DNA of 64,000 nt, from assembly GCF_012030425.1 (NCBI RefSeq), contig NZ_JAAUVN010000006.1, positions 124,001 to 188,000 on the forward strand, read 5' to 3'. Under the pieces are notes generated by a model. It was given only the letters and a program-made list of their open reading frames with translations. It had not been told where the DNA came from and did not search any database. This DNA is from Sphingobacterium sp. B16(2022). Lineage in GTDB: Bacteria > Bacteroidota > Bacteroidia > Sphingobacteriales > Sphingobacteriaceae. The position numbers and the translations under genes were made by a program. Of this stretch, positions 1 through 8,100 are shown piece after piece. Numbering within the stretch: position 1 is the stretch's first letter; each line of letters begins with the position of its first letter.

Positions 1-669
1 ACTAACGAAGCTTTACGAGATTGGATAAACAATCCCGTTGACACACATTATATCATTGGTTCTGTAGTAGGGCCTCACCCCTATCCAGATATGGTTGCTC
101 GTTTTCAGTCTATCATATCTGAAGAAACAAAAAAACAGCTCTTAGAAAAAACAGGCAAATCCAATCCTGACTATGCAATAGCATGTGTAGGTGGAGGATC
201 GAATGCTGCAGGTATGTTTTATCACTTTGTAGATGAAGAATCAGTAAAGCTGATTGCTGTAGAAGCTGCTGGATTGGGTGTTGATTCTGGCGAGTCTGCC
301 GCAACAACGGCACTTGGAAAAGAAGGTGTATTACATGGGAGCCGATCATTGCTGATGCAGACTCCAGATGGACAGGTTATAGAACCATACTCCATATCTG
401 CGGGATTAGACTATCCTGGAATTGGTCCACAGCACGCCTGGTTATTTAAATCCGGACGCGGCAATTATGTGAGCGTGACGGATAAAGAGGCAATGGAAGC
501 AGGATTGTTGCTCACAAGACTGGAAGGAATTATTCCTGCTATTGAAAGTGCTCATGCTTTAGCATACTTAGAAAAAATGGATTTAAAACCAGATGATACT
601 GTGGTCATCTGTCTGTCAGGACGCGGAGATAAGGATCTGGACAATTACATGAAATATTTTGGCTTTTAA
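1..669 (+). CDS. trpB: Tryptophan synthase beta chain, C-terminal part (5' end outside window)
   Basis: TrpB condenses indole, delivered through a tunnel from TrpA, with L-serine to make tryptophan, using pyridoxal phosphate. The reading frame is open from base 1, so about 222 C-terminal residues of the usual ~390 are present and the PLP lysine lies outside the window. Seen here: the conserved stretch GSVVGPHPYP near the left edge, the PLP phosphate-binding loop GGGSNAAG at about fragment residue 64, and the C-terminal SGRGDKD motif whose serine contacts the PLP ring nitrogen. The gene ends 3 nt before trpA, as in an ordinary trp operon. A methionine at base 91 is internal and not a start. 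Identity is secure. Confidence 0.97.
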   Translation, partial: TNEALRDWINNPVDTHYIIGSVVGPHPYPDMVARFQSIISEETKKQLLEKTGKSNPDYAIACVGGGSNAAGMFYHFVDEESVKLIAVEAAGLGVDSGESAATTALGKEGVLHGSRSLLMQTPDGQVIEPYSISAGLDYPGIGPQHAWLFKSGRGNYVSVTDKEAMEAGLLLTRLEGIIPAIESAHALAYLEKMDLKPDDTVVICLSGRGDKDLDNYMKYFGF

Positions 670-672
670 ACG

Positions 673-1434
673 ATGAGAAAAATAAAAAAAACAGGGGATC
701 AAGGTCTCTTATCGATATATTATACTGCTGGTTACCCAACACTTGATAGCACAGTAACTATTGCCAAAAAGCTGGAGGAATCAGGTGCTGATTTTTTAGA
801 AATCGGTTTCCCTTATTCAGATCCTGTTGCCGATGGCCCCACTATTCAACATAGCTCCGAGGTTGCTTTAAAGAATGGCATGACAGTAGAAATTCTTTTT
901 GAACAATTGAAAGAGTTACGTAAGCATGTGACCATTCCCGTATTTTTAATGGGTTATGTAAACCCTTTATTACAATATGGTGTGGAACGCTTTTGTGCTG
1001 ACTGCAAAAAGGTGGGTATTGACGGAATAATTGTACCGGACTTACCGATGTATGAATATGAAGAACTTTATAAAGATACATTTGAAAAGAATGACGTTGC
1101 CAATATTTTTATAGTGACCCCACAGACTTCAGAAGAACGTATTAGAAAGATTGATAAACTTTCCAATAGCTTTATCTACTTGCTCTCCTCTAATGCAACT
1201 ACAGGGACAGAACTGAATGTAGGAGACACAACAACTGCTTACTTCCAGCGAATAAAAGATATGCAGCTTGAAAATCCAATTGCAATCGGATTTGGCATTT
1301 CAAATAAACAATCTTTTGAACAAGCTACATCGTTTGCCACAGGAGCTATTATAGGTACAGCATTTGTGAAACTACTAACGAAGGACAATTACTTAGATGA
1401 AATTCCTAATTTTATTAAATCAATAAAAGGTTAA
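673..1434 (+). CDS. trpA: Tryptophan synthase alpha chain
   Basis: TrpA cleaves indole-3-glycerol phosphate to indole and glyceraldehyde 3-phosphate and passes indole to TrpB. The protein has 253 residues, slightly short of the ~265 typical length but a complete TIM barrel. The catalytic acids are visible as Glu43 in FLEIGFPYSDP and Asp54 in VADGPTIQ, and the phosphate-binding GFGIS loop lies near residue 210. The ATG is 4 nt after the trpB stop codon, so the two are almost certainly translated from one message and form the usual alpha2beta2 complex. A strong hairpin terminator follows the stop codon, so trpA closes the operon. Confidence 0.97.
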   Translation: MRKIKKTGDQGLLSIYYTAGYPTLDSTVTIAKKLEESGADFLEIGFPYSDPVADGPTIQHSSEVALKNGMTVEILFEQLKELRKHVTIPVFLMGYVNPLLQYGVERFCADCKKVGIDGIIVPDLPMYEYEELYKDTFEKNDVANIFIVTPQTSEERIRKIDKLSNSFIYLLSSNATTGTELNVGDTTTAYFQRIKDMQLENPIAIGFGISNKQSFEQATSFATGAIIGTAFVKLLTKDNYLDEIPNFIKSIKG

Positions 1435-1440
1435 AACAAA

Positions 1441-1475
1441 AAATAGTCCTTGCTCCATCAAGGACTATTTTTATA
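1441..1475 (+). terminator. Intrinsic terminator of the trp operon
   Basis: A perfect 12-bp stem (arms 1441-1452 and 1459-1470, arm AAATAGTCCTTG) with a 6-nt loop is followed by a short T run, directly downstream of trpA. Confidence 0.85.
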
Positions 1476-1561
1476 AACTTCTACTAACTGAACAAAAATT
1501 GTAGCAATAATATGACAACAAGAATGCTTAAGAGAGCAAGTTGTTTATTAGCTTTGTCGAA

Positions 1562-2005
1562 ATGAAACAGTTGATCATACTTATCTTGATTTTTCACTAT
1601 TCCCTTACGGCGACTAGTGCAACTGTGTACTTTCATTTTTGTCATGGAGAAACGCAATCCATCTCCCTCAATAAAGACGAGGCCTCACATGCAGAATGTG
1701 CATTATGCAAAAAAAATGATGCCTGCCATAAAACTCCTGTTTCGGAAGAGCATAAATCAACTGAAGATAATAAATGTAAAAATGTTTCTGTCGATTTAAA
1801 AAACGTCGACGACAATCATTTTTCATCGGATAGTGCAAAGGTTTATCCGGTTATCAGTCCAGCCATTCTGGTATTAAACTGGATTATTATAAATCAAAAC
1901 TACTTTGAAAACATTGCCAATTCCAAATGTGTTTTCGCGTCAAATAAACCGATATCGGCAACTGATATTTCTCCTTATTTGATAAACTGTAACTTCAGAA
2001 TCTGA
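1562..2005 (+). CDS. Small exported Cys/His-rich protein next to a metal-type TonB receptor (HYC_CC_PP-like)
   Basis: A 147-residue protein with an N-terminal hydrophobic segment (about residues 4-18, MKQLIILILIF...) that looks like a signal peptide or anchor. It then has FHFCHGE, CALCKKNDAC and a further CKN, so cysteines and histidines dominate the first half. This resembles the small Bacteroidota HYC_CC_PP proteins that often precede TonB receptors for metals; that assignment is from memory and not secure. I chose ATG 1562 over the upstream in-frame TTG at 1541 because it starts directly with Lys and the hydrophobic core. It lies 97 nt before the HMA-TonB receptor on the same strand and is probably co-transcribed. 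Inference: periplasmic metal, possibly copper, handling. Confidence 0.6.
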   Translation: MKQLIILILIFHYSLTATSATVYFHFCHGETQSISLNKDEASHAECALCKKNDACHKTPVSEEHKSTEDNKCKNVSVDLKNVDDNHFSSDSAKVYPVISPAILVLNWIIINQNYFENIANSKCVFASNKPISATDISPYLINCNFRI

Positions 2006-2102
2006 TTTTTAAATTTTTTAATAGGTCTTTTAAAGACAACCAAGGTCACACTTTAGCGATAAAAGCTGAAGTATACTACTATTTCAAAATTTTAAAAAAA
2101 TC

Positions 2103-5036
2103 ATGAAACAAATATTAAAATACGCACTTATACCCCTATTTATTTTTCTTGCAAATACTTCGCTGAAAGCCACTTCTTATATTGCTAAACAAGACAGTAC
2201 GGTCACATTACATGTCGCTGGAAACTGCGGTATGTGTAAAAAACGTATTGAAAAAGCAGCCAATCTTCCGGGTGTGTCGAACGCCGTATGGAGTGAAGAT
2301 ACTCAGAAACTGTCCTTAACATATAGTGCTAAAAAATCAACATTAGAAACGATTAAAAAAAGCATTGCGGCTGTCGGACATGATGTTGAGAATGTACGAG
2401 GAAACGATAAAGCATATGCCGAATTACATGAATGCTGCTTATATCCTAGATTAGAAAAAGTTCAAGCTTCGCCATTAACAGTTAGTGCTACCACAAACAA
2501 TAGTAGTGCTACAACAATCGTTTCTGTTGATAGCACAACCACTATGCATGTAGCAGGAAACTGTGCTTTATGTAAAAAAAGAATCGAAACTGCGGCAACT
2601 ATTAATGGTGTTACATCAGCAATCTGGGATGTAAACACAAAAGAGCTGGTCGTAAAACATAATCATCAAAAAGCACCTTTAGAAGAAATAAAAAAGAGCA
2701 TTGCTGCCGTTGGACACGATGTAGACAATGTACGTGCCGATGATCAAGTATATGAACAATTACATGAATGTTGTTTATATCCGAGAATGGAAAACGGTAA
2801 AATTACGGATGTAAAAGCAAAGAAAGATGATCATCATGATCACAACCACATTTTAACGGGCGTAGTTGTTGAAGAAAATGAAAAAGGAGACCTCAATCCA
2901 ATCACAGGTGTTAATATCCATTGGTTAGAAGATAAAAGCAAAAATGCAAGAACAAATGAAAATGGTGTTTTCAAATTACAGCATCATGGAAATTTTAAGA
3001 AGATCGTTGTGAGTTTTGCAGGTATGCAATCGGATACGATTACTATAAAAGACTTGCATGAAGTATTGATGATAAACGCAAAAAGCCATGTCTTATCTGA
3101 GGTGGTAGTAACAGGAAGCAGAAGATCAAACTTCATCAATCGAATGAATCCTGCACGTGTAGAGGTATTAACAACTAAAGAACTATTTAAAGCTGCATGT
3201 TGTGATTTAAGTGAAAGTTTCGAAACAAATGCTTCTGTTGATGTCGTAAGTAATGATGCTGTAACAGGTTCTAAACAGATTCAAATGCTAGGATTAAGCG
3301 GTATATATACACAGCTTACTGTAGAGAACTTACCTGGCCCTAGAGGCTTAGCAGCCCCACTAGGTTTAAATTCGATATCTGGAAGCTGGATCGAATCTAT
3401 TCAAATTGCAAAAGGCATTGGTTCTGTTGCAAATGGATATGAAAACATGGCTGGACAAATTAATGTTGAACTTAAAAAACCGCAAAATTCGGACAGACTT
3501 TATTTCAATGCCTATGCAAACAACATGGGAAGAACAGATGTAAACTTAAATTTAGCTCAAAAAATAAACAACAATTGGTCTACCGCTGTCCTGTTACATG
3601 ATAATTTCATGTATAATAAAACAATGAATTTCAGCGATAACGGTTTTCGTGATATCCCTGTTGGAAACCTCTTTTCCGGAGTAAACCGTTGGAACTACGA
3701 AAACGGAAAAGGCTTCATGGCACAGTTTGGAATTAAATATTTAAATGATGACCGTACAGGTGGTCAAACAGATTTTAACAAAAAAACAGATAAAGGAACT
3801 ACCAATAGATATGGTCTAGGTTTTGATATTGAAAGAATCGAAGGTTTTGCTAAAATCGGCTATGTATTTCCAGAAAACAGACACCGCAGTATAGGTCTAC
3901 AACTTGCAGGTTCAAACTATAATCAAAAAAGTTATTTTGGTCTAAAAAATTATAATGGTGAACAACAGAATGGATATGCCAATTTGATATTTCAAGATGT
4001 TCTCGGAACTGTAGCTCACAAATACCGTGTGGGAGCTTCGGTAAATTATGATAACTATGATGAGTTATATCTGGATGTTCAGAATTTTAAGAGAAAAGAA
4101 ACTGTTTCCGGTGCTTTTGTAGAATATACTTTCAGTCCAAATGAAAAATTTGATGCCGTCGTAGGTTTAAGACAAGATTATAACTCATTGTACGGTTGGT
4201 TTACTACACCTCGTTTAAATTTACGTTATGCACCTTTTACAGGTAATACAATGCGTTTAAGTGCTGGTAGAGGGCAAAGAACGGCTAACATTATTGCCGA
4301 AAATATGTCTGCACTAGCAAGTAGCCGTACATTAATTATCAAATCTCCAGACAATTTTAAAAATGCTTACGGATTAGATCCTGAAGTTTCTTGGAATACT
4401 GGCTTTACAATTGATCAAAGTTTCAGATTGTTCAACAGAGAGGCAACTGCATCGGTTGAGTTATTTAGAAACAGTTTTGAAAATCAGGTCGTAGTTGACT
4501 ATGAAAACCCTAGAGAAATATCTTTTTATAACTTAACAGGTAAATCATATTCAAATAGTCTTCAGGCAGAATTACGTTTCAATCCTCTTCCTCGTTTAGA
4601 AACAAGACTTGCATATCGTTTACTCGATGTTCAAACTGACTTTGAAAGTGGTAGAAAAAGTAAACCGCTATTGGCTAAGCACAGAGGTTTTACTAATCTA
4701 GCTTATACATTACCTTCATCAGGATGGAGCTTTGACTATACCTTAAATATTGTAGGAGATAAAAGAATACCTTCAACAATAGAAAACCCAGTTGCATATC
4801 AGGTAGCAACAAAATCAAATGCTTATGTAACGATGAATGCGCAGGTAAGTAAAGATTTTGGGAAAAATAAAAACTTCACAATTTATGTTGGTGGTGAAAA
4901 CTTAACAAATTATTTCCAACATAATCCAATTTTAGGAGCAGATGATCCATTTGGATCTTACTTTGACACGTCTCTATTATGGGGACCATTAACGGGAAGA
5001 ATGTTCTACACCGGTGTAAGATTTCATATCAACTAA
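2103..5036 (+). CDS. TonB-dependent receptor with two N-terminal heavy-metal-associated domains
   Basis: A 977-residue outer-membrane receptor. Order: signal peptide (1-24); HMA-like domain 1 (about 33-100) with metal-site motif GNCGMC (Cys42, Cys45); HMA-like domain 2 (about 145-212) with GNCALC (Cys154, Cys157); a His-rich stretch DDHHDHNH (242-249); a carboxypeptidase-regulatory-like beta-sandwich (about 250-330); then plug and beta-barrel after EVVVTGSRR (333). Each HMA unit ends with the same motif LHECCLYPR, so the repeat unit is about 112 residues. TonB receptors import large or scarce ligands using TonB-ExbBD energy. HMA domains bind soft metals such as Cu(I). Inference: metal acquisition or metal-dependent gating. 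Duplicated HMA domains on a TonB receptor are unusual. The ligand cannot be read from sequence. Confidence 0.85.
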   Translation: MKQILKYALIPLFIFLANTSLKATSYIAKQDSTVTLHVAGNCGMCKKRIEKAANLPGVSNAVWSEDTQKLSLTYSAKKSTLETIKKSIAAVGHDVENVRGNDKAYAELHECCLYPRLEKVQASPLTVSATTNNSSATTIVSVDSTTTMHVAGNCALCKKRIETAATINGVTSAIWDVNTKELVVKHNHQKAPLEEIKKSIAAVGHDVDNVRADDQVYEQLHECCLYPRMENGKITDVKAKKDDHHDHNHILTGVVVEENEKGDLNPITGVNIHWLEDKSKNARTNENGVFKLQHHGNFKKIVVSFAGMQSDTITIKDLHEVLMINAKSHVLSEVVVTGSRRSNFINRMNPARVEVLTTKELFKAACCDLSESFETNASVDVVSNDAVTGSKQIQMLGLSGIYTQLTVENLPGPRGLAAPLGLNSISGSWIESIQIAKGIGSVANGYENMAGQINVELKKPQNSDRLYFNAYANNMGRTDVNLNLAQKINNNWSTAVLLHDNFMYNKTMNFSDNGFRDIPVGNLFSGVNRWNYENGKGFMAQFGIKYLNDDRTGGQTDFNKKTDKGTTNRYGLGFDIERIEGFAKIGYVFPENRHRSIGLQLAGSNYNQKSYFGLKNYNGEQQNGYANLIFQDVLGTVAHKYRVGASVNYDNYDELYLDVQNFKRKETVSGAFVEYTFSPNEKFDAVVGLRQDYNSLYGWFTTPRLNLRYAPFTGNTMRLSAGRGQRTANIIAENMSALASSRTLIIKSPDNFKNAYGLDPEVSWNTGFTIDQSFRLFNREATASVELFRNSFENQVVVDYENPREISFYNLTGKSYSNSLQAELRFNPLPRLETRLAYRLLDVQTDFESGRKSKPLLAKHRGFTNLAYTLPSSGWSFDYTLNIVGDKRIPSTIENPVAYQVATKSNAYVTMNAQVSKDFGKNKNFTIYVGGENLTNYFQHNPILGADDPFGSYFDTSLLWGPLTGRMFYTGVRFHIN

Positions 5037-5040
5037 AATA

Positions 5041-5072
5041 AAAAGGGAACCAAGTTAGCGGTTCCCTTTTTT
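5041..5072. terminator. Bidirectional terminator between TonB receptor and maf
   Basis: An 11-bp stem (5041-5051 with 5060-5070, arm AAAAGGGAACC), 8-nt loop, A run on the left and T run on the right. It lies between two convergent genes and can serve both. Confidence 0.85.
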
Positions 5073-5649
5073 ATTTTAGTTTCTTTAGTTCCTGATAGAG
5101 TCGAGCTGTTGGCAATCCTACCACATTTGTATATTCTCCCTTGATACTTTTGATCCCGATACGACCTATCCACTCTTGTATTCCATAAGAGCCCGCTTTA
5201 TCAAATGGCTCATATTTTTCAATATAAAAATTAATTTCATCATCACTAAGCGGATAAAATTCTACTTCAGTGGATTCCGAAAAAGTAATTAATTTTTCAT
5301 CTTCCAGAATACAAACTGCAGTAATTACTTCGTGGATATCACCAGATAACATCTTTAACACGTGAAAAGCTTCCGCTTTACTTTTGGGTTTTCCTAATAT
5401 TTTTTGATCAGAGGTAACAACAATAGTATCTGCAGTAATGATTACAGCCCCTTCAAAATCATTAAGAAAAGCCTCAGCTTTTTTTGTCGCAATGGCCTTC
5501 ACTACCGCTATAGGTTTTAGAAGTTCATCGACAACTTCATCCGTCTCGCGGACCACCACTTCAAACTTCAAACCCAATTCACTTAACAATTGGCTTCTTC
5601 GCGGCGATTGAGAGCCCAGTATTATTTGTCTATTCTCTAAATTTATCAT
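5071..5649 (-). CDS. maf: Maf-family nucleoside triphosphate pyrophosphatase
   Basis: Maf proteins hydrolyse dTTP/UTP or modified NTPs to the monophosphate plus pyrophosphate and are counted as house-cleaning enzymes. The 192-residue protein has the signature SQSPRRSQLL (13-22), the catalytic acid region ADTIVV (Asp74) and GKPKS (86-90), with the family's usual length. It begins 3 nt after the kdsC stop codon, so both are likely one transcript. Substrate choice (dTTP/UTP type or m7GTP type) cannot be decided here. The stop codon lies in the shared terminator. Confidence 0.93.
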   Translation of the reverse strand: MINLENRQIILGSQSPRRSQLLSELGLKFEVVVRETDEVVDELLKPIAVVKAIATKKAEAFLNDFEGAVIITADTIVVTSDQKILGKPKSKAEAFHVLKMLSGDIHEVITAVCILEDEKLITFSESTEVEFYPLSDDEINFYIEKYEPFDKAGSYGIQEWIGRIGIKSIKGEYTNVVGLPTARLYQELKKLK

Positions 5650-5652
5650 TAC

Positions 5653-6171
5653 TTATATACTTTTGACTGTTGTATCCATTTGCCATTTACCCTGAATTTT
5701 TAATACTTTTTCCATGACATCTCGTACAGCCCCATCACCACCAATTTTTGGAGAAATATAATGGCAAATTCCTTTAATTTCCTCAATAGCATCAGCAGGA
5801 CATGTGGCTAGACCAGCCAGTTTCATACAGTCAAAGTCTGGCATATCATCTCCCATATAAAGGATATCTTCAAAATTCAGGCTCAGTGAAGCCAGGACTT
5901 CATTCAGCTTTCCAATCTTATCGGAGATTCCTGAATGAATTTCTTGAACACCTAACCCCTTTAGTCTTTTAACAACACCAGTAGAATTTCCACCTGTAAT
6001 AATGATGATTGGATAACCCCGCTTAACAGCTAACTGCATGATATAACCATCCTTAATATTAAAAGTGCGCAACTGTTCACCAGCCTCATTGACCAGCACA
6101 CGCCCATCAGTCAACACACCATCCACGTCCAATACAAAAGCTTTCACTTTTTTAAGATTATCAAAAATCAT
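5653..6171 (-). CDS. kdsC: 3-deoxy-D-manno-octulosonate 8-phosphate phosphatase (KdsC-type HAD)
   Basis: KdsC removes phosphate from KDO-8-phosphate, the last step before KDO activation for lipid A inner core synthesis. The 172-residue protein has the compact HAD type C0 fold without a cap: motif I LDVDGVLTDG (Asp15, Asp17), motif II IIITGG (around 59), a lysine near 85 and motif IV GDDMPD (Asp108, Asp109, Asp112). Length is normal and the family acts as a tetramer. It is first in a two-gene unit with maf. A plausible promoter sits just upstream. The same subfamily includes phosphatases for other sugar acids, so the substrate is inferred from family. Confidence 0.92.
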   Translation of the reverse strand: MIFDNLKKVKAFVLDVDGVLTDGRVLVNEAGEQLRTFNIKDGYIMQLAVKRGYPIIIITGGNSTGVVKRLKGLGVQEIHSGISDKIGKLNEVLASLSLNFEDILYMGDDMPDFDCMKLAGLATCPADAIEEIKGICHYISPKIGGDGAVRDVMEKVLKIQGKWQMDTTVKSI

Positions 6172-6184
6172 AGCTGTTTTCTTT

Positions 6185-6216
6185 CAAAAATAAGTAATAT
6201 ATAATTCGAAATACAA
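6185..6216 (-). promoter_or_regulatory. Promoter of kdsC-maf
   Basis: On the minus strand there is a -7 element matching TAnnTTTG (plus-strand 6185-6192) and a TTG (plus-strand CAA at 6214-6216) 21 nt upstream, the spacing of Bacteroidota primary-sigma promoters. The predicted transcript starts a few bases before the kdsC ATG. Confidence 0.45.
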
Positions 6217-6328
6217 TACAAAATAATACAAAATTTACAGCTATTAAGACAACTTATTATTACAAATAGACAAAAAATCATATTAATGTCACAACACATA
6301 TTGTGGAGACAACTTTAATTCAAAAACA

Positions 6329-6361
6329 TTTGGAATAAATAGGTTTTTTGATGTATCTTTG
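6329..6361 (+). promoter_or_regulatory. Consensus Bacteroidota promoter for an intergenic transcript
   Basis: TTTG at 6329-6332, a 21-nt spacer and a perfect -7 element TATCTTTG at 6354-6361. This matches the TTG-N19-21-TAnnTTTG consensus. No plus-strand protein gene follows before the terminator at 6550, so it most likely drives the small RNA listed next. Confidence 0.7.
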
Positions 6362-6365
6362 TAGG

Positions 6366-6583
6366 AGATAATTAAGGTTATCTATTGCAGGGGAATAATG
6401 ATGAATGACATCAAGAAATATTTGAAATGACATTCACATAACATAATATCAAATGTTTATCATTAATTTTGCTGTATCAAATCACTACTTAAAAACAGTG
6501 ATTATTAAAAATGTCTTTTCATAATTTAGGTTTATAATTGGTTAGTAACAAACCCTGGTGCCCATCACCAGGGTTTTGTTTTT
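6366..6583 (+). ncRNA. Candidate free-standing structured small RNA (~218 nt)
   Basis: The segment runs from a consensus promoter to a strong intrinsic terminator and holds no convincing gene. The predicted 5' end is itself a hairpin (AGATAA 6366-6371 with TTATCT 6378-6383). A longer bulged stem follows (6388-6402 with 6459-6474, inner GAATG/CATTC at 6403-6407 and 6431-6435). Next is a 7-bp hairpin (AATCACT 6480-6486 with 6497-6503, 10-nt loop), then the terminator hairpin. A 10-codon ORF starts at 6398 but lies inside the long stem. Both flanking genes are on the other strand, so this is not a leader. I cannot assign a family. A 6S-like or regulatory RNA is possible, but I do not see 5'/3' end pairing typical of 6S. 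Confidence 0.6.
6550..6583 (+). terminator. Strong intrinsic terminator of the intergenic transcript
   Basis: A perfect 11-bp stem (AAACCCTGGTG at 6550-6560 with 6566-6576), 5-nt loop, followed by TGTTTTTT. GC-rich stem in an AT-rich gap. Confidence 0.9.
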
Positions 6584-6655
6584 TAAACAACTAGCAAGAC
6601 AAAAAAATAGCTGCAAATAAACTATTTACAGCTATAATTCCTTAAAAAAACGTTA

Positions 6656-7957
6656 TTATCTTGGAAGTGATTTGAAATCAATATTAGGCTTCACTCCTGT
6701 TGCTTTTCTAATAAATTTACTACCAAACGGAACATACTTATTAAAGAACCCAAAATTCTTTAAATAAAACCCTTTCTCATTTACGCCACCAGCATAGTCC
6801 ATACGGTAACCTTTACGGCCAGTATTATCAATGGTAAATCTACCTTCAGTACATTCATACCAGTCTCCTTTGTCATCGGCTACCCATTGATTTGAAAACT
6901 GTACCTCCCGTTGATAAATACCTTGATCAGGGTTAAAATTTTCTAGGAAAGAATGAAAGCCTGTTAAATATTGATTCGTCTGAGGACGTTCAAATTCGGC
7001 TATAATTTGCCATTTACCTATTTCAGGCGCATAAAACCAAGCAGTATAAGCAGTATAATTATTTGCAATAGGTCTACCTCGCAATAAGAATTTATAAGTA
7101 CTTCCGGCTTTCCAATTAAATTTCAAATAGCTTTGTCCACCAGAGCCTTCGTTTCCGAATTCGCCGGTATGAACAGTTTGACCTTTTGTTTTCAAAATTA
7201 TCTTATGGTCATCAGGAATTTCTTTAGGATCATCTGTTGTAAAAGGACTCCATACGGAGAATAAGACACGACGTTCTGTACTGCTATTTACCTGCATACC
7301 AAAATATCCTACATTAAAACCATTGGACATAAAATAAGATCCTTCCACATCACTACCCTTTGGAACAGTAACTTCGTTATAATAATATTCTATATTCTTA
7401 TCTTTCGGTTGCTGATATCCCATGTGGGTCGACGGCCCTCTTCTACCCCAGTAGAAGAAATTATCTTCATTATCTTTAACATAGTTCATCTGACCATCGG
7501 AAGCTGTTCCTTTCAAAACGTAACCACCTATTGTCGGATACAATGAAGCTATAGTTTTTGCTTTTAATTCAATTGCGTGATATCCGGTATCCGCAATACT
7601 AAAATCAGCAACATTGATCAGTCCTTTTTGATTCGGTTCTATTGTTACATCAACGCTTTTACCAGCGAATGTAAAAGTGAATTTCCCACCAGCATTGGCT
7701 TCAAGTACCTGAACGGAAAGATTTACCTGACCCGTTTTACCAAAGCGAACAAATGTTTTTACTGTCCGTTTATTGTCTTTCCAATTTTCAATCTTTCCAT
7801 TCTTTACAATAGATTCTCTATGATTGCTATTCGGATACTCCCAACTATTACCTCCAATAGGGACAAAATTCTCTTTTCCCGATGTCAAAGACTGTGCGTA
7901 AGCTAGCGTCAGATTCAAAGAAAGGAAGAGAAATAATAACTTTTTTATTGATTTCAT
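6656..7957 (-). CDS. Secreted DUF3472 domain protein
   Basis: A 433-residue exported protein. Residues 1-21 (ending LAYA before Gln22) form a clear signal peptide. The body looks like the DUF3472 family, with an N-terminal beta domain of about 110 residues similar to DUF5077 and the central GYFGMQVNSSTERRVLFSVWSPF stretch (described here in part) that is characteristic. These proteins are common in Bacteroidota and are often found near glycan or plant-polysaccharide genes, but no catalytic function is established. It is monocistronic here: downstream is the small RNA locus on the other strand, upstream the floA terminator. The family call is from recognition; function unknown. Confidence 0.75.
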   Translation of the reverse strand: MKSIKKLLFLFLSLNLTLAYAQSLTSGKENFVPIGGNSWEYPNSNHRESIVKNGKIENWKDNKRTVKTFVRFGKTGQVNLSVQVLEANAGGKFTFTFAGKSVDVTIEPNQKGLINVADFSIADTGYHAIELKAKTIASLYPTIGGYVLKGTASDGQMNYVKDNEDNFFYWGRRGPSTHMGYQQPKDKNIEYYYNEVTVPKGSDVEGSYFMSNGFNVGYFGMQVNSSTERRVLFSVWSPFTTDDPKEIPDDHKIILKTKGQTVHTGEFGNEGSGGQSYLKFNWKAGSTYKFLLRGRPIANNYTAYTAWFYAPEIGKWQIIAEFERPQTNQYLTGFHSFLENFNPDQGIYQREVQFSNQWVADDKGDWYECTEGRFTIDNTGRKGYRMDYAGGVNEKGFYLKNFGFFNKYVPFGSKFIRKATGVKPNIDFKSLPR

Positions 7958-8034
7958 GTTTATAATAATTAATTATAGCACTAAATATAATGATAGGAAT
8001 AGGAATATAGAACAGTCCAAAATATTTAAAAAAA

Positions 8035-8069
8035 AACAACCGATTGCATTTTAACTGCAATCGGTTGTT
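8035..8069 (-). terminator. Terminator of floA
   Basis: A perfect 14-bp stem (8035-8048 with 8056-8069, arm AACAACCGATTGCA), 7-nt loop, followed on the minus strand by a run of T. It separates floA from the DUF3472 gene. Confidence 0.9.
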
Positions 8070-8100
8070 GATTCGTATAAAAAATCTGTTACATCAGCTT

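Noticed and set aside
1512-1565. 17-codon upstream ORF (MTTRMLKRASCLLALSK) whose stop codon overlaps ATG 1562
   Set aside because: Possible translational coupling, but too short and without support from ribosome-binding or conservation evidence.
7848-8060. ORF extending upstream of the DUF3472 gene in another frame
   Set aside because: It overlaps the signal peptide of the real gene and the floA terminator.
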